Shown here: in pieces, positions 44,336 through 54,051 of the stretch
Position numbering within the stretch: position 1 is the stretch's first letter
Layout: each line of letters opens with the position of its first letter
NCBI GenBank assembly: GCA_028877215.1
Contig: JAPPFJ010000007.1
Span: forward strand, 151,883-215,882
Length of the DNA stretch: 64,000 nt
From: Gemmatimonadota bacterium
Lineage (GTDB): Bacteria; Latescibacterota; UBA2968; GCA-2709665
Reading direction: 5' to 3'
The notes under the pieces: generated by a model
The model's input: only the letters and a program-made list of their open reading frames with translations
The model's database searches: none
What the model was told of the DNA's origin: nothing
Program-made: the position numbers and the translations under genes

Positions 44336-46090
44336 ATGTCCGATCAGTCATCTCACCACGCCATGGATCCCATCACTTTCGAAGTGATGAAGAACGCGCT
44401 GCTCAACGCGACCGAAGAGATGGCGTATACCATACGCCGCACGGCGTACTCCACCAATATCAAGACCCGCGCGGACTTTTCCTGCGCCTTCTTCGACGCT
44501 TCATTCCGGGTTGTCGCGCAGTCCTTTTCGCAGCCGGCGCATCTCTCGTCCCTGAAGTCCGCTGTACCAAACGCGCTGCGGGAATACGGCGCCGGGAATC
44601 TCGCGCCCGGGGACGGCATCATCCTTAACGATCCACATCGTGGAGGCAGCCACCTCAACGACATCGCCCTCATCGCGCCGGTTGATTCCGGTAAGAACCG
44701 GCTCGGGTACCTCGCCAACATGGCCCACCACGTGGACGTGGGGGGAAGCACGCCGTGCAGCCTGGGCGTTAATCGTGAAATCTACCAGGAAGGCATCATC
44801 ATACCGCCCACAAAAATCATGCGGAGTGGCGAAATCGACGAGAACGTACTGGGCCTCGTTCTGCAAAACGTGCGCGCGCCCCAGGAGACCGGAGGCGATC
44901 TGCGCGCACAGATGGGAGCAAACCTGGTGGGCGCGCGGCGCATCGCTGAACTGATCGACCGTTATGACGTCGCTCAGGTCGTCGCGTTTTTCGACGAACT
45001 GCTCGACTACACGGAACGGTGGGCGCGCAGCGAAATTTCCGCGCTGCCGACGGGTGAGTATAAAGCCAGTGGATTCCGCGACGGCAACGGACTCGACGAC
45101 GAACCGGTCAGGATCGCCGTTACCGTCCGCATCCGCGACGGAAGCGCCACACTGGATATCACCGGATCCGCGCCACAGCAGTCCGGCCCGTTGAACGCCA
45201 CACGCGCGACGACCCTGGCGGCCATCGCGGTGGTCGTCAAGAGCCTGATCGATCCCCGTATCCTGGTCAACGACGGCCTCTACCGATGCATGGAGGTGGC
45301 GGGACCCGATAATACCGTGCTCACGGCCACGTGGCCGGCCGCCGTGGTTGGCGCGTGGGAACTCGCGCAGCTCACTGCCGAGCTCACCCTGACTGCCATG
45401 CACGAGGCGTTGCCCGGCAGAATTCCCGCTTGTGGAAAGGGCATTATCTGCAACCTGGGTTTTGCCGGCAACGATCCGCGAAAGAAAGCCTATTACTGCT
45501 ACATGGAAACCGTTGGCGGCGGCAACGGCGCCCGGCCCACGAAAGACGGCCCCGATGCCATTCAGACGACCATCCACAACACCGAGAACGCCCCGATCGA
45601 AGAAGTGGAAATCAACTATCCCATCCACTTCGCACGTTACGGCCTGATCACCGACAGCGGTGGCGCAGGCCGGTTTCGCGGGGGCCTCGGCATCCGGAGG
45701 GACTTTGAGTTTCCCGACTGCGATACCACGTTCACCGTCCTCTCCGACGGCACCCGGTTTCCGCCCTGGGGGCTCGAGGGCGGCGGGGAGGGCCGGCCCG
45801 CCCGGTTCATCCGGGACCCAGAGGGCGCCGCTGAAGCGCTGCCGTCAAAATCCAGCATCACGGTTCCCGCGGGCGGCCGCGTGAGCGTGCAGACGCCGGG
45901 CGGCGGGGGGTTCGGCCGCCCGGACGAACGCGACCCGGGGGCCGTCGTGCGGGACGTGAGGGACAGGAAAATTTCACCACGCACCGCCCGGGAGACCTAC
46001 GGTGTGGTCTACGATTCAGGGAACTGGACCGTGGATAAAGAGAAAACCGGGGCGCTGCGTCAACGCATCCAGGAAAGTGAAACTCGATGA
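44336..46090 (+). CDS. hyuB: Hydantoinase B / 5-oxoprolinase family protein, beta-type subunit
   Basis: A 584-residue HyuB-type protein from ATG 44336 (GGAG upstream). It has the family opening DPITFEVMKNALLNATEEMAYTIRRTAYSTNIKTRADFSCA and the C-terminal GxGRFRGGLGIRRDFEF and GGGGFGRP runs. With HyuA it forms an ATP-dependent hydantoinase, oxoprolinase or acetone-carboxylase-like enzyme that opens cyclic amides or carboxylates substrates. Its stop overlaps the hyuA start (ATGA). The substrate is unknown: N-methylhydantoin, oxoproline and others are possible. Confidence 0.88.
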   Translation: MSDQSSHHAMDPITFEVMKNALLNATEEMAYTIRRTAYSTNIKTRADFSCAFFDASFRVVAQSFSQPAHLSSLKSAVPNALREYGAGNLAPGDGIILNDPHRGGSHLNDIALIAPVDSGKNRLGYLANMAHHVDVGGSTPCSLGVNREIYQEGIIIPPTKIMRSGEIDENVLGLVLQNVRAPQETGGDLRAQMGANLVGARRIAELIDRYDVAQVVAFFDELLDYTERWARSEISALPTGEYKASGFRDGNGLDDEPVRIAVTVRIRDGSATLDITGSAPQQSGPLNATRATTLAAIAVVVKSLIDPRILVNDGLYRCMEVAGPDNTVLTATWPAAVVGAWELAQLTAELTLTAMHEALPGRIPACGKGIICNLGFAGNDPRKKAYYCYMETVGGGNGARPTKDGPDAIQTTIHNTENAPIEEVEINYPIHFARYGLITDSGGAGRFRGGLGIRRDFEFPDCDTTFTVLSDGTRFPPWGLEGGGEGRPARFIRDPEGAAEALPSKSSITVPAGGRVSVQTPGGGGFGRPDERDPGAVVRDVRDRKISPRTARETYGVVYDSGNWTVDKEKTGALRQRIQESETR

Positions 46091-48180
46091 GCGATCTATA
46101 CCGAATCGGAATCGACATTGGCGGCACGTTCACCGATGCCGTGGTGATGGACGAGCAATCCGGCGACTTCCATCCCGTCAAGGTCTCGTCCACTCCCGAC
46201 GATCCCTCACGCGCATTTATGGAAGCGTATACCCGCGGCCTCACCAACCGGGGTCTCACGTCCGATCAGATCCGCTTTGTGGCCCACGGGACCACGGTTG
46301 CGACCAACACGATCATCCAGCAAAAGGGCGCACGGATAGGCCTCATCGCATCCGAAGGCTTCAGCGATCTGTTTGAAATCGCCTGGCAGATCCGCCCCAA
46401 CCTCTACGACCTGAATTACGACAAGCCGCCTCCGCTCGTGCCGCGGCACCTCTGCATCGGCGTACCCGAACGCATCGACGCCCGGGGCGAGGTGCTCGTC
46501 CCGCTGGATGAAGCCGCCGTGTACCGCGCTGCGCGTCAATTGGCGAAAGACCGGGTTGCAGCGATTCTCGTCTGCTTCCTGCACGCCTATCGGGACCCCA
46601 CCCACGAACGTCGGGCCGCCGAGGTCGTCAGAGATGCATGTCCCAATCTTCCAGTCTGCATCTCATCCGACATTTGCCCCGAGTACCGCGAATATACCCG
46701 CGCCAGCACGACCGCCGTCAACGCCGCGCTGCTTCCCGCGGTGGGCGCCTACGTGGAACGGCTGGAGGACCGGCTCGGCAGGGTGAACCCCGGCTCCGGC
46801 CTGTTCCTGATGACCTCCGGCGGCGGCATCATTGCATCCGGCACCGCCAGGCAACAGCCCGTACAACTCATCGAGTCCGGTCCGGCGGCCGGCGTCATCG
46901 CCGCAACGTACATCGGCCAACTCGCCGGATTCGAGAACCTGATCGCGCTGGACATCGGGGGCACAACCGCGAAGGCCGCCCTCATCGAAAACGGAAGGCC
47001 GCGGCTGGCCGCCGAATTCGAGGTTGGCGACGCCGCCGTCGCAACCACCACCAGGGACAAAGGGCAGGGATATCCCGTAAAGACCCCCGTCATCGATCTG
47101 GTCGAAATCGGTTCCGGCGGCGGCAGCATCGGGCACGTCGATCCGGGCGGCGCGCTCGCCGTCGGGCCGCAATCCGCCGGCGCGGCGCCCGGACCCGCCT
47201 GTTACGGCAAAGGGGGTTCGGAACCCACGCTGACGGACGCAAACCTCGTTCTGGGCCGACTCAATCCCGATTATTTCCTCGGCGGCGAACTTACACTTGA
47301 CGTATCTCTCGCGAGGCAGGCGATCGAACGGCGTATAGGCGGGCCGCTGAACATGAGTACTGAAGACGCCGCCTCGGGGTTGATTGAAATCGCCAACGCC
47401 AATATGACGGGCATCCTCCACCTCGTTTCCGTCCAGAAGGGCGTGGACCCCCGCAGGTTCGTGCTCGTCGCTTTCGGCGGCGCAGGACCCGTCCACGCCG
47501 TAGCGCTCGCGAAGGCGCTGCATATCGGCACGGTACTCGTTCCGCCCAGTCCCGGCGTGACCACGGCGCTGGGACTGCTCGTAACCGACCTGCGCCACGA
47601 CTACGTCCGGACCTACATTTCAGCGACGGATGAACTGAACGTGGCCGGCCTTTCCGACATCTACAGCGAATTCGAAACGCATGCGACCCGCCTGTTGTTG
47701 AGCGAGGGCGTCTCCCGCTCGGACATCCGGTTCGTCCGGGAAGCGGACATGCGATACACCGGCCAGTCCTACGAACTTCGAGTGCCGGTCGGCCGACTGT
47801 CGGATGACCTCCCCCGGGAATTGAACGCCGCTTTCTTCACGGCACACCGGCGCCAGTACGGGTTCGCGACCCGGGATGAGCCCACGGAGGTTGTCAATGT
47901 CCGTCTCTCCGCCGTCGGCGCCGTCCCCCGTCCCAGCCGTCGGCAGGTTCCCCAGGGCGGACCGTCCGCGCTGGCGGCCATGAAGGCGAAACGCGACGTC
48001 CGCATACCAGGGCACGAAAGTCCGTCGTCCACGGCGATCTACGACCGGTATCGCCTCGAAGCGAACAACCGCTTCCCCGGCCCCGCCATCGTCGAGGAAA
48101 TCGACTCCACAACGCTCGTTCCCCCCGGGTGTACTGTCAACGTCGACGACTACGGCAACCTCGTGATCGACGTCGGCTGA
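46087..48180 (+). CDS. hyuA: Hydantoinase A / 5-oxoprolinase family protein, alpha-type subunit
   Basis: A 697-residue HyuA-type ATPase of the ASKHA fold. It has the phosphate motifs RIGIDIGGTFTDAVV at the N-terminus and ALDIGGTTAKAALIENG near residue 295, together with VAHGTTVATNTIIQQKGA, the STTAVNAALLP segment and GGAGPVHAVALAKAL near residue 465. It is co-translated with HyuB and completes the enzyme. The membrane protein gene 12 bp downstream could import the substrate for this pair. Confidence 0.9.
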   Translation: MSDLYRIGIDIGGTFTDAVVMDEQSGDFHPVKVSSTPDDPSRAFMEAYTRGLTNRGLTSDQIRFVAHGTTVATNTIIQQKGARIGLIASEGFSDLFEIAWQIRPNLYDLNYDKPPPLVPRHLCIGVPERIDARGEVLVPLDEAAVYRAARQLAKDRVAAILVCFLHAYRDPTHERRAAEVVRDACPNLPVCISSDICPEYREYTRASTTAVNAALLPAVGAYVERLEDRLGRVNPGSGLFLMTSGGGIIASGTARQQPVQLIESGPAAGVIAATYIGQLAGFENLIALDIGGTTAKAALIENGRPRLAAEFEVGDAAVATTTRDKGQGYPVKTPVIDLVEIGSGGGSIGHVDPGGALAVGPQSAGAAPGPACYGKGGSEPTLTDANLVLGRLNPDYFLGGELTLDVSLARQAIERRIGGPLNMSTEDAASGLIEIANANMTGILHLVSVQKGVDPRRFVLVAFGGAGPVHAVALAKALHIGTVLVPPSPGVTTALGLLVTDLRHDYVRTYISATDELNVAGLSDIYSEFETHATRLLLSEGVSRSDIRFVREADMRYTGQSYELRVPVGRLSDDLPRELNAAFFTAHRRQYGFATRDEPTEVVNVRLSAVGAVPRPSRRQVPQGGPSALAAMKAKRDVRIPGHESPSSTAIYDRYRLEANNRFPGPAIVEEIDSTTLVPPGCTVNVDDYGNLVIDVG

Positions 48181-48192
48181 GGGGCGTCGCAG

Positions 48193-49821
48193 ATGGATCT
48201 GCAACTGGCGACTTCGGGCATTACGTGGCAACTCGTGGTCTTCTGCGGGCTTTCCCTGTCTGTGGGCTGGGGGATCCGCGGCAACTTCGGCCACGAATAC
48301 GGCGCGGCCATACCGGGCGCGCTGGCGGCAGTTGCCGCCGTGCTGGTTTCAGGGCGTCCCGACTGGCTGGCCCATGTTCACTACTTTGCGATGTTCGGCG
48401 CGCTCGGCTGGTCCTTCGGCGGAAGCATGTCATACATGGGCGTGGTCGGTTACACCCACTCCGGCCACCCGCCTTCCGTGCTCTACGGATTCGCGAACCT
48501 GTTCGTCATCGGTTTTCTATGGGCGTTCATGGGCGGCGCCGGGACCGCGCTGCCGGTATTTCTCACCGGAGACCGGCTTGCGCTTTTCTTTGCGCCGCTG
48601 GCCGCGATCTTCTCGGGATGGGCGCTTCAGTCAGTACTGGTCGACCTGCTATTCTCCAATGCGGAAAAGTCTGGCAGAGCCAGTCTCTCCTGGTACGATA
48701 CCGATTGGCTGGCGACCCTTGTGGCAATGGCCGCCGGGTTGATCGTCGCAGCCGTTCGCGGAGGCTTCGACATCGCCACCTCTCTGGTGCTTCACCTTTC
48801 GATCGGGTGGTTCCTGTCGTTTCTGACGCTTGTCGTCCTGCTCAAGCTTCGCATGACGCCCCCTCGGGGAGATAACTGGGCCGGATGTCTTGGCCTTGCC
48901 GCAGGTCTTCTGATCTTCTGCTGGCGTTACGACTTGTACGGACTAGCGCTTGCCTCGCTGATCACGGGGTTTATCGGAGGAATCGGCTTCAGTCTGGGTC
49001 AGTTCCTGAAACTGCTGAATATCCGTACCGGATTGCAGACCAACTGGCACAGTGTCATGGAACAGACCCAGGGCCTCTTCCACGGTATCGCCATTGCCGT
49101 CTCAATGGGCCTGCTCTCGGTTCTCGCTCCCTCGGGTTCCGGTGCGATTCCCATGCCGGCGTGGACAGGAACGTTCGCGACAGGGTTCGTTTTGATCGGC
49201 CTGACTTACCTGAACCACAGAAAAGCATCCAGAAACTGGGTCGAAAAAGTGGACTGCCTGCCGGAGAGACCCTACGGACTTCCCGTAGCGGGCTGGTTTG
49301 TGCGGTCCAGGGGCTGGATCGGGTGGCTTGAGCTGATTTACATCGCCATCGGCGTCGCCGTTTTCTGGCTGATGCAAATGCACCGCTCTCTGCCCCTTAC
49401 GTTCATACCGGATACCTGGCTGGGCAAGGGCCAGCTTCTTTACCTGGTTTTTCTGTGGTGGGTCGTCAATTTCAACTTCGCCCTGAAGATTGTTGAATTC
49501 AGTCCACGGCGCCTGGTAACCGAGGGTCCAATTACGTTCAACGCCATCGTCTGCACGGTCCTGGCCGCTTCCATAACGCTTGCCGACCCCGCATACGGTC
49601 CCACCATGCCGCAGGCAGTCGCCGATGCCGACTGGATCCGGAACACGATCCTCATCGGACTGGCCGCAGCGACCATCTTCACATTGTGCCATTGGGGGCT
49701 TACCCACGCCCTGTTCGGCCGACGCCATATCCCGTTCGCCTTCCGACATATCCGCTTTGGAACCGACGCTACGACCCGGGAGGAAGTGACGGAGTCGGGA
49801 AAGCCCTGGAAGTCAGGGTAG
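48193..49821 (+). CDS. Polytopic membrane protein of unknown family
   Basis: A 542-residue protein with about 12-14 hydrophobic helices, starting 12 bp after hyuA. Distinct segments are the N-terminal LSLSVGWGIRGNFGHEYGAAIPGAL, FGALGWSFGGSMSYMGVVGYTHSGHP and, in the second half, WHSVMEQTQGLFHGIAIAVSMG. The Gly-rich GxGIRGNFGH and GGSMSYMG pieces recur like pseudo-repeats and could line a pore. No ATP-binding domain or signature of MFS, SSS or amino-acid permeases is seen. Operon position suggests a transporter for the hydantoinase substrate. I do not recognise the family. Confidence 0.6.
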   Translation: MDLQLATSGITWQLVVFCGLSLSVGWGIRGNFGHEYGAAIPGALAAVAAVLVSGRPDWLAHVHYFAMFGALGWSFGGSMSYMGVVGYTHSGHPPSVLYGFANLFVIGFLWAFMGGAGTALPVFLTGDRLALFFAPLAAIFSGWALQSVLVDLLFSNAEKSGRASLSWYDTDWLATLVAMAAGLIVAAVRGGFDIATSLVLHLSIGWFLSFLTLVVLLKLRMTPPRGDNWAGCLGLAAGLLIFCWRYDLYGLALASLITGFIGGIGFSLGQFLKLLNIRTGLQTNWHSVMEQTQGLFHGIAIAVSMGLLSVLAPSGSGAIPMPAWTGTFATGFVLIGLTYLNHRKASRNWVEKVDCLPERPYGLPVAGWFVRSRGWIGWLELIYIAIGVAVFWLMQMHRSLPLTFIPDTWLGKGQLLYLVFLWWVVNFNFALKIVEFSPRRLVTEGPITFNAIVCTVLAASITLADPAYGPTMPQAVADADWIRNTILIGLAAATIFTLCHWGLTHALFGRRHIPFAFRHIRFGTDATTREEVTESGKPWKSG

Positions 49822-49936
49822 CATACCGAACGTCAGCAGGGCAGCCCGGACCAACAAATGTGGCGGACGTTCCGGCCCGTCGACGCCGATCTCTCATTAC
49901 CTTTCCGATATCGTCTCTGCGCAGGGAACCGTTACC

Positions 49937-52288
49937 GTGAGAATTGCCGTCACAGAAGGCGTCTATTCGAACGACAGTTACGAACCTAACCTGTGCACGC
50001 TCCAGGACGGCAAAACCTGCTGGACGGCCTGGGCGGCATACGGCGCCGAGGGGTCGAGGGCATTCGTCCGGAAATTTGTACGCGAAACCGCCTGTGCTAT
50101 AGAGCCACTATCGCCCAGCAACACCATGCAGACGCGCCCGATCTGCATCCCGAACGTTGAGGAGGCCGTATTCGTCTGGCTGGAAAAGACCGGCCGCCAG
50201 TACGCGTTCCGGAGCCGAAGAAATGACGGGAGCGGGTTCACTTCCTGCCGGGAGCTGCACGTCCTGCCTGCGTCGGCGAAGGTCTGGGAGACGCAGGCCC
50301 TCCTCGACGAAAGCGGCATTCTCTGGATCTGCTGGGCCCAGTCCGAAAAGGGAGAGAGCCGCATCCGGATCCTGAAGACGCTCCCGGACGGGAAGACCAC
50401 AACCTGGTCGGCCGGAAGCGGGAGCCGTTACAACTACCGGCCCAGGATGGTCGAATGGGGACCGGAAGGCGTCTATATTGTATGGGACAGCTACGTCGAT
50501 CGAACCTACGACGTCTATGGCTGCGCCGTCGGTCCGAACGGCCGTGGGAAAACCGTAAGAATCAGTTGCGACGAGGGATGGGAGAACAGGGCCAGCCTCT
50601 GCAGGGACGCGGGCGGGGCACTCTGGGCGGTGTGGGTACGCGGCGTGGACGTTATGTACCGGCGCAGCACGCTCCAGCAGATGTACTCGCTGCGGGGCGC
50701 CCGGCTGGAGGGCCGGGAGTGGGCACCCCTGACGGGCCCTGACGGCGCGGAGGAAATTGCGCCGCTGCACTACGGGCTATTGACCGAATTCCCCAAACCA
50801 CCCAATCTCGGGCACATGGGAAGGCGGCTCTTCCCCGTCCTCAAGGCCGGAGAATCCGGCGGCGTGTGGCTCTTCTACGAGGTCAAGATGGACAGTGAGC
50901 AGGGCACGCTCACCTCCCGGGGTCGCCTCTTCGGCCACCACTGCAGGAACGGCGACTGGTCGGACCCCCTCTGCGTGGCGGAAGGGAACGTCTTCTATGA
51001 GCTTCCCCACAACGGCGAGGTCGGGACCCGGGTACACCTCATGTCCCAAGACATGATAACGGATGAACGATACCTGGAAAGCGCGCGCCTCGCCGCCGAT
51101 CTCCCAGCCGTACCCGATGAAAACCGCCGAATCGACCTGACCGAATGGAACGAAGTCCGGCTGCCGTTCGAAAAACGGGGGCACACGACCCGGCCCCGAA
51201 ATGAACTGCCCGGCGCGGAACGCGGCAAGTACCAACTCTTCTGGGTGGACCTGCACTGCCACTCGGCGGCATCCATCGAAGTGGAGGGAGAGCCCGATGA
51301 GTTGGGTCACTACGCCCGTGACAAGGCGCAGATCGACGGGCTGACCGTCTCCGACAACGACAGTTTCTGGAATCTGCCCAAACGGAGGAACGTGCGGCAC
51401 CTGAAGGACTATGAGTGGGACTACGTGAAGGGCAACGCCATGGTTCTGAATGAACCGGGGCGATTCGCCATGTTTCCGGGCTACGAGATGACCATCACCG
51501 ACCGGGTGGACTCCGGGCGGGACCACCGGTCCGTGATGTCGGACGACGACGAAATGGAAATGGACCTGCTGCACTTCAAATACAAGGAAGCCCACACAAA
51601 AGGCGAGCGGCATACCCACAAGGACACAAGGGAATGCCTGGACTGGTTCAAGGAAAAGGGCTACCTGCCGCTCCCCCATCCCCACAACGGAAAGTGGAAC
51701 CTCTACGACACGGACGTCGAGTGGGGTGTCGACGTATGCGCCGGCTGGATGATTAACATCGACCTGTACGACGTGTATTTCAACTACCTGAACGCGGGTC
51801 AGAAATTCGCCTTCACCGGCAGCGGCGACAGCCACCACCGCAACCCGGGTCTGAGCGGCGCGCTCACGGGCATCTGGGCCGACCGGCTGGACCGCGCCGC
51901 CTTCCTCGATGCGATCCGGGCCAGGCGCTGTTACGCAACGGCCGGCCAGAAAATCCTGATCGAGTTCACGATCAACGATCGGATGATGGGCAGTTCCCTG
52001 GTCGTCAGGGACGACCCGGTGCTGAAGTGGCGCGTCGAGGGCGAGGCGGGCCGGGAATACATCCTGCGCGTCCACAGGGACGGGCGTCTTATGTACGATG
52101 AGAGGTTCGTCGGACGGACCAGGGGAGAGCGAAAGGAATTCCAGTTGCGCCGGTACCGCCCAGGAAAGCACTACTACCATCTCGAAGTCCTGTCACCCGA
52201 CCCCATCCCCCAATACCCGGCCAACGTCGCGCACGCCATGGGCGCGAAGGGATGGAGCACTCCCATCTGGGTGGAGACTTCGGATTGA
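49937..52288 (+). CDS. Beta-propeller plus DUF3604 (PHP-like metallohydrolase) protein
   Basis: A 783-residue protein starting at GTG 49937 with AGGGAA upstream. Residues 1-370 look like a propeller (repeated LWICWAQSEKG, VYIVWDSYVDR, LWAVWVRGVD blade edges). The C-terminal half is DUF3604, a PHP-like metal-dependent hydrolase. It has FWVDLHCHSAAS (near 437-445, the HxH pair), DGLTVSDND, FPGYEMT, LPHPHNGKW and FTGSGDSHHRNPG, which supply the expected His and Asp metal ligands. PHP proteins cleave phosphoesters or other polar bonds. No signal peptide is seen. It closes the plus-strand cluster. Confidence 0.8.
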   Translation: MRIAVTEGVYSNDSYEPNLCTLQDGKTCWTAWAAYGAEGSRAFVRKFVRETACAIEPLSPSNTMQTRPICIPNVEEAVFVWLEKTGRQYAFRSRRNDGSGFTSCRELHVLPASAKVWETQALLDESGILWICWAQSEKGESRIRILKTLPDGKTTTWSAGSGSRYNYRPRMVEWGPEGVYIVWDSYVDRTYDVYGCAVGPNGRGKTVRISCDEGWENRASLCRDAGGALWAVWVRGVDVMYRRSTLQQMYSLRGARLEGREWAPLTGPDGAEEIAPLHYGLLTEFPKPPNLGHMGRRLFPVLKAGESGGVWLFYEVKMDSEQGTLTSRGRLFGHHCRNGDWSDPLCVAEGNVFYELPHNGEVGTRVHLMSQDMITDERYLESARLAADLPAVPDENRRIDLTEWNEVRLPFEKRGHTTRPRNELPGAERGKYQLFWVDLHCHSAASIEVEGEPDELGHYARDKAQIDGLTVSDNDSFWNLPKRRNVRHLKDYEWDYVKGNAMVLNEPGRFAMFPGYEMTITDRVDSGRDHRSVMSDDDEMEMDLLHFKYKEAHTKGERHTHKDTRECLDWFKEKGYLPLPHPHNGKWNLYDTDVEWGVDVCAGWMINIDLYDVYFNYLNAGQKFAFTGSGDSHHRNPGLSGALTGIWADRLDRAAFLDAIRARRCYATAGQKILIEFTINDRMMGSSLVVRDDPVLKWRVEGEAGREYILRVHRDGRLMYDERFVGRTRGERKEFQLRRYRPGKHYYHLEVLSPDPIPQYPANVAHAMGAKGWSTPIWVETSD

Positions 52289-52344
52289 CCGTGGCCGTTG
52301 CCGAGGATCGAGGCCCCTCCCCGACGCGGAGAGGGGTGCAATGC

Positions 52345-52366
52345 GGGCGCCCACAAGGGACGCCCC
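52345..52366. repeat. Short palindromic repeat (REP-like), copy 1
   Basis: The sequence GGGCGCCCACAAGGGACGCC at 52345-52364 forms a stem of GGGCGCCC with the following GGACGCCC around the loop ACAAG. The only mismatch (52350 with 52360) becomes a G-U pair in RNA read from the minus strand. It lies in the 228-bp gap between convergent DUF3604 and Nramp-like genes and could act as a terminator for one or both. Confidence 0.5.
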
Positions 52367-52516
52367 TACGCAGGCAACGTGGAGGGCGCGTCGTCACGTG
52401 GACGGCTTCTTCAGCAGGACCTTTGGCCGCGTGATCCGGTACCGCGAATTGGCAATCCAAAAAAAGAGGCGGCCGTTGCCGGACGCCCTTAAGGATTTTT
52501 CCGACTGTTCAGGTAC

Positions 52517-53860
52517 TCAACGCGTCCAGTTCAAATACAGATTGACCGCGGTAAAGTTGACGATCGCCCAGACCGTCAAGAGCAATGCAAGTTCCGTCCA
52601 GACGGACATCCGTTCCGCGTCCGCCGCGCGCATCGCCAGGTGAACCACGCCGTAGGCCATCGGAATCAACAGCAGGTTGTTGGCATTGGCCCCGATCAGC
52701 ACCAGCGCAAGCGGGGTATCGGGGGTTGCAATGGTCACGCAGAGCCACAGAAACGGAAAGGCGATCTGCAGCGCCCTCAGCAGCCGAAGGCGCACCGCTT
52801 CGTTATCCAGACCGGCGACGCCCGTCTGCCTCAGAAAATCCACGCTGATGCGCCCGGAACTGGCCGTGAACACGAGCAGCGTGGAAAACAGCGTGCAGAA
52901 CGCGCCGAACATGAACACGTTCTTGGTCCAGGTTCCGATGCTCTGCGTAAAGATCAGTGAAACCTGTTCCACGACCTCCATGCCCTGCGGGACCACGTTC
53001 AGCTTCTTCAGAATGGAAGCGCCGAGCAGATAGTAGGCGCAGGTAATCACCAGTGCGATCCCGGTGCAGACCAGCGCATCGGTTTTCAGCACCCGCATCC
53101 AGCCCCGATATCGCGCGCGCCATTCCGGCGTATCCTCCCGCGGCCCCACAAAATCCGCATACCCTTTCTCCCGCACCCAGTAGGGATACATGAACAGCTC
53201 CACCGCCGTGGCGCCCACGGACCCCATCACGGCCATGGCGACGAACGCCCCGTCCGCGGGCAACGCGAAGCGAAATCCCGAAAGCACCTCGGCGCCCCCG
53301 ACGGCGTATGGCGTGGCCTGCATCGCAATCACGGACCCGATGACGACCAGGCTGAAGCCCGCGACCAGTATCGTGATCATCCGCTCCAGGTCGGCGTAGA
53401 GGCCCCGGTACAGCAGTATCGAGATTGCCGCGAAAACCAGAATGGCCCAGACATTGTACGGGACGCCGGGCAACAGGGTTACCATCAGCCCCGCCACGGA
53501 GCCCAGTATGCCGATCACGGCAATCATCACGGAGAAATAACCCAGCACGCAGAGCCACGCCGCCCATGAGGTCTTCCCCAGACGCGCCCCGGGCACCCGG
53601 TCCAGTACCTGAATCGTCGTGCTGTTGTGCAAGACACACTGGCGGCCGAGCTCCAACTGGATGAAGAATTTGACCAGACATGCCAGGATCACGCCCCAGA
53701 GGAACACGAAGCCCACCTCCGCCCCCATTCGGGTGGTCACCAGCAACTCGCCGGACCCGACCACCGAACCCGACACGACCACGCCCGGGCCGATATTCCG
53801 CAGCAATCCTCCGACGCCCCGCGGCGCCTCTCGAACCGGCCGACTGGCTGCGTTCTCCAT
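52517..53860 (-). CDS. Nramp-family transporter, non-canonical
   Basis: A 447-residue membrane protein with about 11 helices and the LeuT-like layout of the Nramp family (GPGVVVSGSVVGSGELLVTTRMG in helix 1, GYxDFxGPREDTPEWRARYRGWMRV loop, FGAFCTLFSTLLVFTASSGRI). The two metal-binding signatures are absent. The helix-1 DPGN is replaced by VGSGE, and the helix-6 MPH is replaced by MGSVG. Standard Mn/Fe transport through those residues is therefore doubtful; Mg, another cation or a different substrate is possible. It sits downstream of the glutamine synthetase gene, with two palindromic repeats between. Confidence 0.75.
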   Translation of the reverse strand: MENAASRPVREAPRGVGGLLRNIGPGVVVSGSVVGSGELLVTTRMGAEVGFVFLWGVILACLVKFFIQLELGRQCVLHNSTTIQVLDRVPGARLGKTSWAAWLCVLGYFSVMIAVIGILGSVAGLMVTLLPGVPYNVWAILVFAAISILLYRGLYADLERMITILVAGFSLVVIGSVIAMQATPYAVGGAEVLSGFRFALPADGAFVAMAVMGSVGATAVELFMYPYWVREKGYADFVGPREDTPEWRARYRGWMRVLKTDALVCTGIALVITCAYYLLGASILKKLNVVPQGMEVVEQVSLIFTQSIGTWTKNVFMFGAFCTLFSTLLVFTASSGRISVDFLRQTGVAGLDNEAVRLRLLRALQIAFPFLWLCVTIATPDTPLALVLIGANANNLLLIPMAYGVVHLAMRAADAERMSVWTELALLLTVWAIVNFTAVNLYLNWTR

Positions 53861-53906
53861 AGACTTATCCCGTCAGGTTTTTGACATCGCACGGTTGGCG
53901 ACGGGC

Positions 53907-53929
53907 GGGGCGCCCACAAGGGGCGCCCC
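53907..53929. repeat. Short palindromic repeat (REP-like), copy 2
   Basis: A perfect 9-bp stem, GGGGCGCCC (53907-53915) with GGGCGCCCC (53921-53929), around the loop ACAAG and followed by TACAAAA. It lies between the glutamine synthetase stop and the Nramp-like start. The hairpin followed by an A-rich tract on this strand could also serve as a terminator-like signal on the minus strand. Confidence 0.6.
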
Positions 53930-53990
53930 TACAAAACCAATCATCCATGAGTTGAATTCTCCGGGTTCCGCACCGACGTTGCATTTGTAG

Positions 53991-54011
53991 GGGCAACCCT
54001 TGTGGTTGCCC
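53991..54011. repeat. Short palindromic repeat (REP-like), copy 3, inverted
   Basis: Stem GGGCAACC (53991-53998) pairs with GGTTGCCC (54004-54011) around the loop CTTGT, preceded by GTAG. It is the same element as copy 2 in the opposite orientation. The stem bases differ, but both sides changed together, so the hairpin is kept. The pair of inverted copies flanks about 60 bp just after the glutamine synthetase stop at 54052. Confidence 0.6.
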
Positions 54012-54051
54012 ACGCGGCGGCGCGGATATCGACGATTCCCGTTGATCGTCC

